Assembly: GCA_026399875.1 (NCBI GenBank)
Contig: JAPLQF010000042.1
Span: 124,009-188,008 of the forward strand
Length of the DNA stretch: 64,000 nucleotides
Direction: 5' to 3'
Origin: Burkholderiales bacterium
Lineage (GTDB): Bacteria; Pseudomonadota; Gammaproteobacteria; Burkholderiales; Burkholderiaceae_E
The position numbers were made by a program, and so were the translations under genes. Positions 37,781 through 45,835 of this stretch are shown here, piece after piece. Numbering within the stretch: the first letter of the stretch is position 1; each line of letters starts with the position of its first letter. The notes under the pieces were generated by a model that saw only the letters and a list, made by a program, of their open reading frames with translations, searched no databases and was not told the origin of the DNA.

Positions 37781-38739
37781 TGCGCTGGCGCCTCGACTTC
37801 ACGCAAAAGCTCGATAAAGACTTTCTCGGCCGGCCCGAGCGATCGATCGGCCAGGCGAATGATCCCGTGTGAGCTTTTTGCGGCCGGTTCATCGACGGGT
37901 AGTCTGACCAGACGCCCTGCCGCGAGATCGTCCGCGAGCGACCAGGCTGTCGCGACGAACACCGCGTCACTATGCAGGGCGATCAGACGGGCTGCAGACA
38001 GCGAACTGACCGTGATCTGAGGGGCGAACATCGCGCCCCGAGCGTCGCCGTTGATAGCTGTTTTCGCGTGCTGAGGCTTGCTGTGCCACGACGTGTCGGA
38101 CAAGGCGGTAGCGGCCGCTACGACCTCGGCATGTTCGCCTCTGAGGGTCTGTGCGGCCAGCGGATAGGCCAACACCTGTTGCAGAGACAAGCTGCCCTGA
38201 TTCGTCAGAGGGTGCCCTGCGCGGCAGGCGAAATAGACCGGCAGGGGTTCCATCGCATCGATGACCAGTCGACGGTCGTGCTCAGATCCATAGATATTTG
38301 CCACCCCCAGATCGGAACGGCCCTTCAACAGATCATCGACAACCTGGTCAGGATGAGAAATCGCCATGCTGATGCGCAGCCTCGGAAATCGGGCTGATAC
38401 CTGCCCCAGTGCAATCGCCACCACGCTCTCACCCACAACCGGCGAGGCCGATACGCGCAACTCGCCGCTTTGCACGCCTGCAAGCAGCTCAATCTCGCGC
38501 TTGAGGGTGGCCGCCTCCCGAAGCAGTGCGCTGCCTTTGTCGAGCAGCACTCGACCAAAGGCAGTCGGCACCACCCCTTTGCGCGTCCGATCGAAAAGCG
38601 GCACGCCAAACGAGCGCTCCAGTTCGGCGATGCCCCGGGACAGGCTCGGCTGCGACAAGTTGAGCGCGTCTGCCGCCCGGCGAAAATTGCCGTGCTCGGA
38701 CAACGCGACTGCCAAACCAATAAGGCGCAAGTCATTCAT
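37753..38739 (-). CDS. LysR-family transcriptional regulator
   Basis: LysR regulator (328 aa). The N-terminal winged helix reads LIGLAVALSEHGNFRRAADALNLSQPSLSRGIAELERSFGVPLFDRTRKG (about residues 6-55), followed by a substrate-binding domain with SGELRVSASPVVGESVV. Divergent from the arylsulfatase gene over 138 bases, the usual arrangement for a regulator and its target. A perfect inverted repeat directly abuts its start codon. Its 3' end overlaps the tail of the frameshifted lipoprotein gene by 28 bases. Confidence 0.92.
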   Translation of the reverse strand: MNDLRLIGLAVALSEHGNFRRAADALNLSQPSLSRGIAELERSFGVPLFDRTRKGVVPTAFGRVLLDKGSALLREAATLKREIELLAGVQSGELRVSASPVVGESVVAIALGQVSARFPRLRISMAISHPDQVVDDLLKGRSDLGVANIYGSEHDRRLVIDAMEPLPVYFACRAGHPLTNQGSLSLQQVLAYPLAAQTLRGEHAEVVAAATALSDTSWHSKPQHAKTAINGDARGAMFAPQITVSSLSAARLIALHSDAVFVATAWSLADDLAAGRLVRLPVDEPAAKSSHGIIRLADRSLGPAEKVFIELLREVEAPAHQGDTVAFF

Positions 38740-38756
38740 GATACGGATATCGTATC
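38740..38756. promoter_or_regulatory. Inverted repeat, candidate LysR operator
   Basis: GATACG-GATAT-CGTATC is a perfect 6-base inverted repeat with a 5-base spacer, immediately upstream of the LysR ATG and within the 138-base LysR/arylsulfatase gap. The position next to its own start suggests autoregulation; no T-N11-A site with better placement for the sulfatase was identified. Confidence 0.5.
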
Positions 38757-38877
38757 GTTAATTGCTGGATCAGTCATTGACCGAATTGCCGAGGGCTGAA
38801 ATCATGAGGCCGCGTAGCGGTTACGCATCCGGATCGACCGGTTCGCGTCTGAGCCGTAAACAGAGAGGACACAATCT

Positions 38878-40431
38878 ATGACACTTCCGAGTTTTCCGAT
38901 GAAATGGCTGGCCTGGTTATCCGGACTGCTGTGCGTACTGATGACGGCGACTGCCAGCGCCCAAACCGCCCGCAAACCGAACATCCTGATCATCTGGGGC
39001 GATGACATCGGTCAGTTCAATATCAGCGCCTACAACCGCGGGATGATGGGTTACAAGACGCCCAATATCGACAGCATCGCCCGCGATGGCGCGCTGTTCA
39101 CCGACTGGTACGGACAGCAGAGTTGCACTGCCGGCCGCGCCGCCTTCATCACCGGTCAGTCGCCGATTCGTACGGGTCTGACCAAGGTCGGCCTGCCCGG
39201 CGCGCCTGAGGGGATGAAGAAAGAAGACCCGACGATTGCTGGACTGCTCAAGACACAGGGCTACATGACCGGTCAATTCGGCAAGAATCACCTTGGCGAC
39301 ACCGACGATACCCTGCCGACCAAGCATGGATTCGACGAGTTCTTCGGCAACCTCTATCACCTCAATGCCGAGGAAGAGCCCGAGAACCCCGACTATCCCA
39401 AGGATCCTGCTTTCAAGAAGCGTTTTGGTCCGCGCGGCGTGATCCACAGCTTCGCAGACGGTCGCATTACCGATACCGGACCGCTGACCAGGAAGCGGAT
39501 GGAAACCATCGACGAAGAAGTCAATGTCAAGGCACTCGACTTCATGGAGCGCGCCAAAAAGGCCGATAAGCCGTTCTTCATGTGGTGGAACTCCACCCGC
39601 ATGCATATCTTCACGCACCTGAAAAGTGAGTCGAAAGGCAAGACCGGTCTTGGCATTTTTGCCGATGGCATGGTCGAGCATGACGGGCATGTCGGACAGG
39701 TACTGGCCAAACTCAAGGAACTTGGCCTGGATGACAACACCATCATCATGTATTCGTCCGACAACGGGGCCGAAACCTTCACCTGGCCCGATGGCGGCAC
39801 AACCATGTTCCGTGGCGAGAAGAACACCAACTGGGAAGGCGGCTACCGCGTACCGACGATGATCAAGTGGCCCGGCACCATCAAGCCCGGCACCATCGTC
39901 AATGACATCGGCGCCCACGAAGACATGCTGACCACCCTGTTGGCTGCGGCCGGCAACAAGACCGTCAAGGAAGACCTCCTCAAGGGCCTGAAGGTCGGCA
40001 GCATGAACTACAAGGTGCATCTGGACGGCTACGATCTGGGCCCCGCATTGCGTGGCGAATCGGCCTGGCCGCGGCGCGAGTTCATCTACTGGACTGATGA
40101 CGGCAGCGTTGCAGCGCTTCGCTATGACAACTGGAAGGTCACCTTTCTGATGCAGGAATCAGAGGGCATGAGCGTTTGGCAAAAGCCGTTTACGCAACTG
40201 CGCGCGCCGCTGCTGACCAATCTGCGCATGGACCCCTTCGAGCGTGCACAGGCTGAGCATGCGATCGGTTATCAGCGCTGGTATCTTGAACATATGTTTG
40301 CGATCGCACCAGCCGGTGCCTATGTCGGACAATGGCTGCAAAGCTTCAAGGAATTTCCGCCGCGCCAGAAACCGGGCAGCTTCAACCTCGACCGCGTGAT
40401 GGAACAGGTGATGAAGAACAACAAGAACTGA
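38878..40431 (+). CDS. Arylsulfatase (formylglycine sulfatase family)
   Basis: Exported sulfatase (517 aa) that hydrolyses sulfate esters. Signal peptide residues 1-28 (TATASA-QT). Metal-binding start NILIIWGDDIGQFN; the formylglycine signature is C83-T-A-G-R (C-x-A-x-R form) in QQSCTAGRAAFITGQSPIRTGL; then QFGKNHLGD, YSSDNGAE and GGYRVPTMIKWPG. The cysteine-type site needs an FGE maturase, not seen here. Followed by a strong rho-independent terminator. Probably controlled by the divergent LysR. Confidence 0.93.
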   Translation: MTLPSFPMKWLAWLSGLLCVLMTATASAQTARKPNILIIWGDDIGQFNISAYNRGMMGYKTPNIDSIARDGALFTDWYGQQSCTAGRAAFITGQSPIRTGLTKVGLPGAPEGMKKEDPTIAGLLKTQGYMTGQFGKNHLGDTDDTLPTKHGFDEFFGNLYHLNAEEEPENPDYPKDPAFKKRFGPRGVIHSFADGRITDTGPLTRKRMETIDEEVNVKALDFMERAKKADKPFFMWWNSTRMHIFTHLKSESKGKTGLGIFADGMVEHDGHVGQVLAKLKELGLDDNTIIMYSSDNGAETFTWPDGGTTMFRGEKNTNWEGGYRVPTMIKWPGTIKPGTIVNDIGAHEDMLTTLLAAAGNKTVKEDLLKGLKVGSMNYKVHLDGYDLGPALRGESAWPRREFIYWTDDGSVAALRYDNWKVTFLMQESEGMSVWQKPFTQLRAPLLTNLRMDPFERAQAEHAIGYQRWYLEHMFAIAPAGAYVGQWLQSFKEFPPRQKPGSFNLDRVMEQVMKNNKN

Positions 40432-40456
40432 GACTCCTGGTCTTGTCCTGGTCGTG

Positions 40457-40481
40457 ACGGGGGCTTCGGCCCCCGTTTCCA
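40457..40481 (+). terminator. Rho-independent terminator after the arylsulfatase
   Basis: A perfect 8-base-pair GC-rich stem ACGGGGGC / GCCCCCGT closed by a TTCG tetraloop (40457-40476), followed by TTTCCATTT. It is 25 bases after the arylsulfatase stop and separates it from the flavoprotein gene. Confidence 0.85.
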
Positions 40482-40515
40482 TTTGTGCGCCCGGCCTCGC
40501 GGATAATGCGGCACC

Positions 40516-41823
40516 ATGATGACGAGCCAACCAAAGGTCGCAACCAAGGTCGCAACCAAGGTCGCAATCATCGGCGGCGGCCCCGCCGGCCTGATGACCG
40601 CTGAGCGCCTGCTGCAAGCGGGCTTGCAGGTCGACCTCTACGATGCCATGCCCTCGGTCGGTCGCAAGTTCCTGCTCGCCGGCAAGGGCGGACTCAATCT
40701 GACCCACAGCGAGCCGATAGACTCTTTCCTCACTCGCTATGGTGTCAGCGCACCCGAGATCAGCCGATGGCTTGAGGGATTGTCGCCCCAGGCCTTGCGA
40801 GACTGGGCTCACGCGCTCGGCATCGAAACCTTTGTTGGCAGCTCCGGCCGGGTCTTTCCGGTCGAAATGAAAGCTGCCCCCCTGCTTCGTGCCTGGCTGC
40901 ATCGTCTGCGCTCGCAAGGGCTTCACCTGCACGCCCGTCATCGATGGCAGGGATGGACCGAGGATGATGCACCGACCCGTCTTCACTTCGCCTCTCCGGG
41001 TGGTCAGGTCAGCGTACAGACCGATGCGGTCGTGCTGGCATTGGGTGGCGCAAGTTGGCCGCAACTCGGCAGCGACGGCGCCTGGGTCCCATGGTTGACA
41101 GCACGCGGTGTGCCGATCGCACCACTGCAAGCGGCCAACTGCGGCTTCGATGTCGCTGCCGATCTGGCGGCAGGAGGCTGGAGCCCGTACTTCGCCGAGC
41201 GATTTGCCGGTGCGCCGATGAAGTCAGTGCGCTTGCATTTTCGTGATGGATGCGGGCCGGACTTCGATCGCCAGGGTGAGTTCGTGATCACCGCAACCGG
41301 CATCGAAGGCAGCCTGATCTATGCCGCGGCATCACGTATTCGCGACGCAATCGGGCGTCATGGCGAAGCCACCGTGCAACTCGATCTTGCGCCGGGACGC
41401 AGTCTGGAGGCGCTCGGAGCCTCGCTCGCCCGCAGCCGTGAGGCGCGCTCGATGCCCCGGCATCTCAAACAGGCAGCCGGCGTTGAAGGCGTCAAGGCCG
41501 CGCTCCTGCGTGAACGCTACAGCGCGGCGCAATTGGCCGATCTGCTGTCGAATGACCCGCTGCAGTTTGCTGCCGAACTCAAATCCTGGCCGCTGAAACT
41601 GGTGGCTGTCCGCCCGGTGGCAGAAGCGATCAGCACCTCGGGAGGCGTGCGCTTTGCAGCGCTCGACGAGCGCGCCATGATTCGACGCCTGCCCGGAGTG
41701 TTCTGCGCCGGAGAGATGCTCGACTGGGAGGCACCGACCGGCGGCTATCTCCTGAGCGCCTGCTTTGCCAGTGGCATTGCTGCAGCCGAAGGCGTGATCA
41801 GCCACCTCGGGTGCGCCACTTGA
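40516..41823 (+). CDS. HI0933/YhiN-type flavoprotein (TIGR03862-like)
   Basis: FAD-dependent oxidoreductase of unknown reaction (435 aa). FAD-binding motif VAIIGGGPAGLMTAERLLQAG at residues about 17-37, SVGRKFLLAGKGGLNLTHS typical of the HI0933 family, later VLALGGASWPQLGSDG, GEFVITATGIEGSLIY and the C-terminal GVFCAGEMLDWEAPTGGYLLSACFASG. The first 18 residues contain a threefold K-V-A-T repeat from a 12-base tandem duplication. The 3' end overlaps the convergent P-type ATPase gene by 26 bases. Confidence 0.9.
   Translation: MMTSQPKVATKVATKVAIIGGGPAGLMTAERLLQAGLQVDLYDAMPSVGRKFLLAGKGGLNLTHSEPIDSFLTRYGVSAPEISRWLEGLSPQALRDWAHALGIETFVGSSGRVFPVEMKAAPLLRAWLHRLRSQGLHLHARHRWQGWTEDDAPTRLHFASPGGQVSVQTDAVVLALGGASWPQLGSDGAWVPWLTARGVPIAPLQAANCGFDVAADLAAGGWSPYFAERFAGAPMKSVRLHFRDGCGPDFDRQGEFVITATGIEGSLIYAAASRIRDAIGRHGEATVQLDLAPGRSLEALGASLARSREARSMPRHLKQAAGVEGVKAALLRERYSAAQLADLLSNDPLQFAAELKSWPLKLVAVRPVAEAISTSGGVRFAALDERAMIRRLPGVFCAGEMLDWEAPTGGYLLSACFASGIAAAEGVISHLGCAT
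40534..40567 (+). repeat. 12-base tandem repeat, 2.8 copies
   Basis: AAGGTCGCAACC repeats without mismatch at 40534-40545, 40546-40557 and (10 bases) 40558-40567. It lies at the very start of the flavoprotein gene and encodes KVATKVATKVA, the last copy being the first strand of the Rossmann fold. Copy-number change would be in frame. Confidence 0.85.
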
Positions 41824-44356
41824 CGGCCTCGAACCACAGGAGGCTGGCAGCCGCTGCCGCGACCGCCAGCATCAGCATGGCAGGCGTTGGCCGTTCGAAT
41901 GAGAAAAGACCACTGACCTGAGGGAAACCAAGCACCACCGCGAGCCAGGCGATGGTGGCCCCCGCGATCCATCCGAAGGCGACATTCGTCGCTCCGCGCC
42001 CGGGCAGCGCGATTCGGCTCCAGCGACGATTGGCAAAGATCAGCGCAAGGTTTGACAGCACCATCGCGCTGAAGGTGTTTGCACGTGCCATGGCATCCGA
42101 CCCCGACCATCCGCGCGATATGGCGAAGCCGCCGAGCAGAATCAGCAGCAGGCCGCTGCCCTGCCACAGACCTCTTGTGAGAACGTGCCTGTCGAAGAGG
42201 CGCGCATCAGCCTGGCGCGGCGGCCTGCTCATTGCATCGGCCTCCAGCGGCTCGGCTTCGAACACCACCGAGCACGCCGGGTCGATGATCAGCTGCAGGA
42301 ACAGAATATGGACCGGCATCAGCAGCATCGGCCATCCGAGCATCAGGGGCAGGATCGACAGACCCACAATCGGTACATGAGCAGCAACCAGAAAAGCAAT
42401 CGCCTTTCGCAAGTTGGCAAAGACCCGTCGCCCATAACGCACCGCGGTGACCAGTGATCCGAAGTCGTCGTTGAGCAGCACCAACGCAGCCGCCTCTCGC
42501 GCCACATCGGTACCACGCGCGCCCATCGCCACGCCGATATCCGCCGCCTTGAGCGCCGGTGCATCATTGACCCCGTCGCCGGTCATCGCCACCACATCAC
42601 CGCGCGCCCGAAATGCCTGCACAAGCCGCAGTTTCTGCTCAGGCAGCACCCGACAGAACACATTCGTGACAGCCAGGCGCTGATCGAGCTCGGCATCGCT
42701 GAGCGTCGAGAGTTCGGCGCCGGTGATGACCTCTGCGTCGGTGCTCAGGCCAGCTTGCCTGGCAATCGACAGCGCGGTGGCCGGATGATCGCCGGTGATC
42801 ATCACGACACGGATGCCGGCCGCCTTGCAACTGGCGATCGATGACGGCACATCGCTTCGCAAAGGATCCTCGAAGGCGATCAGCCCCAGGAACTCGAAGG
42901 CAAAATCATGCTGATCGGGCGGCAGTTCAGCCGCCTCGAATCGCGCCAGCGCCACGCCCAGCAGCCGGAGTCCATCGGCTGCAAGCGACTCGACTTCACG
43001 CATCAGCCCATCACGCTGCTCACGGCTCAGATGACACAGATCAACAATCGCCTCGGGCGCGCCCTTGGCCGCGATCAGGCGGTCACGACGGTCAGGAGAT
43101 TGCCAGACCCGCGACATCGCCAGCATGGCGCGAGTCAAGGGATAGTCGTCGATCAGTGTCCAGTCGCCATGCAGATGCTCGGTGTCGGCCAGCAGTCGGC
43201 GACCGCTGTCACCAATCGCCGACTCCATCGGATCAAAGGCTTGCCGATGACTCGCCAGCACCGCAAATTCGAGCACTTCATGCAAGCTGTCCGGAAGCGG
43301 CCTTTGCGCATCGATCAGGCAGTCATAGCTCGCCTGGGGCGACCAGATCCGCCGCAGCACCATCCGATTGGAGGTCAGCGTGCCGGTCTTGTCGACACAC
43401 AGCACGGTGGTGGCACCCAGCAGCTCGACCGCCGGAATACTCCGGGCCAGCACCCTTTCGCGAGCCAGACGCCAGGCGCCCAGACCGAGAAACAGGGTGA
43501 GCACCACCGGCAGTTCCTCGGGCAGCAAGGCCATGGCAAGGGTCAGCCCGGCAAGCAGGCCGGTGAGCCAGTCACCCGACGACAGGCCATACGCCAGTGC
43601 CAGCGCTGCGGCAACTGTCATGCCGACGGCAGCCACCCGCTTGACGATCATGCCGGTCTCACGCTGAATCGGCGTACTCAGCGGGTCGAGTGTGGCCAAT
43701 GACTGGCCGATCAGCCCGAGCGCGCTGCTCGTACCGGTCGCCATCACCCTGCCCTGCGCGGTACCTCGTGTAACGAGCGTGCCAGCAAAGACACCGCATG
43801 CCATGCTCTGATCGGGCTGCAACCGGGCGTCTGAATCGCTCTCTGAGCCCTGTGCGGCCCGCTTGTCGACCGGCATCGACTCGCCGGTCAGCATCGATTC
43901 ATCGACGCTCAGATTCGAGGCCTGCAACAGCACCATGTCTGCAGAGACCCGATCGCCTTCAGCCAGCAGAACAATGTCGCCCCGGACCAGGTCGCGCTGC
44001 GCCAGGCGAACCGCAATGCCATCGCGAAGCACCAGTGCCTGGGGTGTCGACAACTCGCGCAGTGCATCGAGCGATCGTTCGGTACGCCGTTGCTGCACGA
44101 AGGTGATCAACATGACAACGAAGACGAAACCCAGCAGCATCAACGCTTCGTGGACATCGCCGAGCATCATGTAGATCACCCCGCAAGCCACCAGCAACAG
44201 AAACATCGGCTCGGTTGCGATGTCACGAATCAGCCGCAACAAGCCCTTGCGTTGCGAGACCGGCAACTCGTTGGCGCCATCGCGAGCCAGGCGAGCCTGC
44301 GCTTCAACCGAGCTCAATCCGGTATTCACCGCAGACACTTCGTGCCCTTCAGTCAT
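41798..44356 (-). CDS. Cation-transporting P-type ATPase (P2-like)
   Basis: Inner-membrane ATP-driven cation pump (852 aa from ATG 44356, MTEGHEVSAV, 28 bases after the CDF stop; the extra upstream frame overlaps the CDF gene). N-terminal cation-ATPase domain GLSSVEAQARLARDGANELPV, actuator TGESMPV, phosphorylation site CVDKTGTLTSN, nucleotide-binding KGAPEAI and hinge MTGDGVNDAPALKAADIGVAMG. The M4 segment reads PEELPVVLTLFLGLGAWRLARERVLAR. Resembles Ca2+/Mn2+-type P2 pumps; the ion is not certain. Likely in one transcript with the CDF gene. Confidence 0.9.
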   Translation of the reverse strand: MTEGHEVSAVNTGLSSVEAQARLARDGANELPVSQRKGLLRLIRDIATEPMFLLLVACGVIYMMLGDVHEALMLLGFVFVVMLITFVQQRRTERSLDALRELSTPQALVLRDGIAVRLAQRDLVRGDIVLLAEGDRVSADMVLLQASNLSVDESMLTGESMPVDKRAAQGSESDSDARLQPDQSMACGVFAGTLVTRGTAQGRVMATGTSSALGLIGQSLATLDPLSTPIQRETGMIVKRVAAVGMTVAAALALAYGLSSGDWLTGLLAGLTLAMALLPEELPVVLTLFLGLGAWRLARERVLARSIPAVELLGATTVLCVDKTGTLTSNRMVLRRIWSPQASYDCLIDAQRPLPDSLHEVLEFAVLASHRQAFDPMESAIGDSGRRLLADTEHLHGDWTLIDDYPLTRAMLAMSRVWQSPDRRDRLIAAKGAPEAIVDLCHLSREQRDGLMREVESLAADGLRLLGVALARFEAAELPPDQHDFAFEFLGLIAFEDPLRSDVPSSIASCKAAGIRVVMITGDHPATALSIARQAGLSTDAEVITGAELSTLSDAELDQRLAVTNVFCRVLPEQKLRLVQAFRARGDVVAMTGDGVNDAPALKAADIGVAMGARGTDVAREAAALVLLNDDFGSLVTAVRYGRRVFANLRKAIAFLVAAHVPIVGLSILPLMLGWPMLLMPVHILFLQLIIDPACSVVFEAEPLEADAMSRPPRQADARLFDRHVLTRGLWQGSGLLLILLGGFAISRGWSGSDAMARANTFSAMVLSNLALIFANRRWSRIALPGRGATNVAFGWIAGATIAWLAVVLGFPQVSGLFSFERPTPAMLMLAVAAAAASLLWFEAVKWRTRGG

Positions 44357-44384
44357 CAGTGCTCGGTATCGGTCAGTGCCGCAA

Positions 44385-45341
44385 TCATGGCGGCGAGGCG
44401 ATGCCGCCGGGATGGTCGCGATCGGGTTGGCGCCACGGATCGACATGCGTCATCAGATTAAGCACCCGATGGCGCTGCATGACGCGCTGACGTGCGTCGA
44501 CAGCGATATCGTGACCTGCCTCGACCGTCAGTGTCGCGTCGACTTCGATGTGCGCATCGACCACGATCATGTCTCCCATCTTGCGCGTGTGCACATCATG
44601 GACCCGCTTCACACCAGGCGTCTCTGACAGAGTCAGACGGATCGCCTCGACTTCCTTCTCATCCACCGCACGGTCCATCAGATCGTGCAAGGCGTCGTAA
44701 CCGAAGCTCCATCCCATCCTGGCGACCATGAAACCCACGATCAGCGCGGCAATCGGGTCGAGGATCGGATGGCCGGCGAGGTTGCCGATGATGCCAAGTC
44801 CGACCACCAGCGATGAGGCGGCATCGGATCGTGCATGCCAGGCGTTGGCCACCAGCATGCTCGACTTGACACGCTTGGCGGCAGAAAGCATGTAGCGAAA
44901 CAGGAGCTCCTTGGCAAGGAGCGCACCGCCCGCCACATACAAGGCGATGATCTGGACCTCCTGAATCGACTCGGGCGCGGCAAGCTTGTGCATTGCCGAC
45001 CACAACATGCCGACCCCGACGGCAAGCAGCACACCGCCAAGTACCAGCGATGCCGCCGTCTCGAAGCGCTGATGCCCATAGGGATGGTCGGCGTCGGCAT
45101 CCTTGCTGGCATGGCGACCGGCAAACAGCACCACGAAATCCGAAAACAGATCGGACAGCGAATGCACGCCATCGGCCACCAGGCCCTGTGAACCCGAGAT
45201 GAAGCCGATCGAAATCTGCAGCGCGCTCAATACAATGTTCACCGCCACGCTGACCCAGGTGCTGCGGGATGCAGCCGCAGCACGGGCCCGCAGCGTCTGT
45301 TCGCTCTCCTCGCTATCGTCGGGAATATCAGTGAAGTTCAT
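44385..45341 (-). CDS. Cation diffusion facilitator family transporter
   Basis: Proton-coupled divalent-metal exporter (318 aa) with about six transmembrane segments. Metal-site motifs are HSLSDLFSDFVVLF (H-x-x-x-D-class in TM2) with the preceding GLVADGVHS and HARSDAASSLVVG in TM5; the HPYGHQR motif (DADHPYGHQRFETAA) is between. The C-terminal cytoplasmic domain holds RVHDVHTRKMGDMIVVDAHIEVD. Upstream of, and probably co-transcribed with, the P-type ATPase, making a two-gene cation-export unit. Confidence 0.93.
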   Translation of the reverse strand: MNFTDIPDDSEESEQTLRARAAAASRSTWVSVAVNIVLSALQISIGFISGSQGLVADGVHSLSDLFSDFVVLFAGRHASKDADADHPYGHQRFETAASLVLGGVLLAVGVGMLWSAMHKLAAPESIQEVQIIALYVAGGALLAKELLFRYMLSAAKRVKSSMLVANAWHARSDAASSLVVGLGIIGNLAGHPILDPIAALIVGFMVARMGWSFGYDALHDLMDRAVDEKEVEAIRLTLSETPGVKRVHDVHTRKMGDMIVVDAHIEVDATLTVEAGHDIAVDARQRVMQRHRVLNLMTHVDPWRQPDRDHPGGIASPP

Positions 45342-45511
45342 GGGTCTGCCTGATAATGAAGGCCGGATCGGCGAAGGTTTTCTGTGTTGAAGCGCAGCTC
45401 GCGCTCACACTGCAGATTACAGCGTCCCGGGTTGCCAAGCGGTGACCTCGCCCGATGCCGACTCATCAACCCCGACTCATCAACCGACAGCAGACAAGGC
45501 CAAGCCGAGCG

Positions 45512-45835
45512 ATGACGCCCCATGACATCAACCTGACCGAGTGGATCGGCTATATCGCTGCCGCGCTGACCACCTCTTCCTTCGTGCCGCAAGCGCTGCT
45601 GATCCTGCGAACCCGCAATGTGATCGGCATATCGGTCGGTATGTACTGGACCTTCACCCTCGGCGTTGCCTTGTGGCTGGTCTATGGATGGCAGATGCGG
45701 GCCTGGCCGCTGATCATTGCCAACTCGATCACCTTTGCCCTGGCGGCAACGATTCTGATCACAAAGCTGACCGTCGATCGAAACACCCGTCGTGCGCAAG
45801 CCCAGCGCGAGGCGCGCAGAAGGGGCCACGCCTGA
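45512..45835 (+). CDS. SemiSWEET sugar transporter (PQ-loop)
   Basis: Three-transmembrane sugar facilitator that works as a dimer (107 aa). The start at ATG 45512 (MTPHDINLTEW) gives the normal N-terminus; an earlier in-frame ATG at 45455 adds non-family residues. The PQ motif is TTSSFVPQALLILRTRNVIGIS in helix 1, followed by MYWTFTLGVALWLVYG in helix 2 and LIIANSITFALAATIL in helix 3. The stop overlaps the ATG of the ABC fusion protein (TGATG), so they are co-translated. Confidence 0.9.
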   Translation: MTPHDINLTEWIGYIAAALTTSSFVPQALLILRTRNVIGISVGMYWTFTLGVALWLVYGWQMRAWPLIIANSITFALAATILITKLTVDRNTRRAQAQREARRRGHA

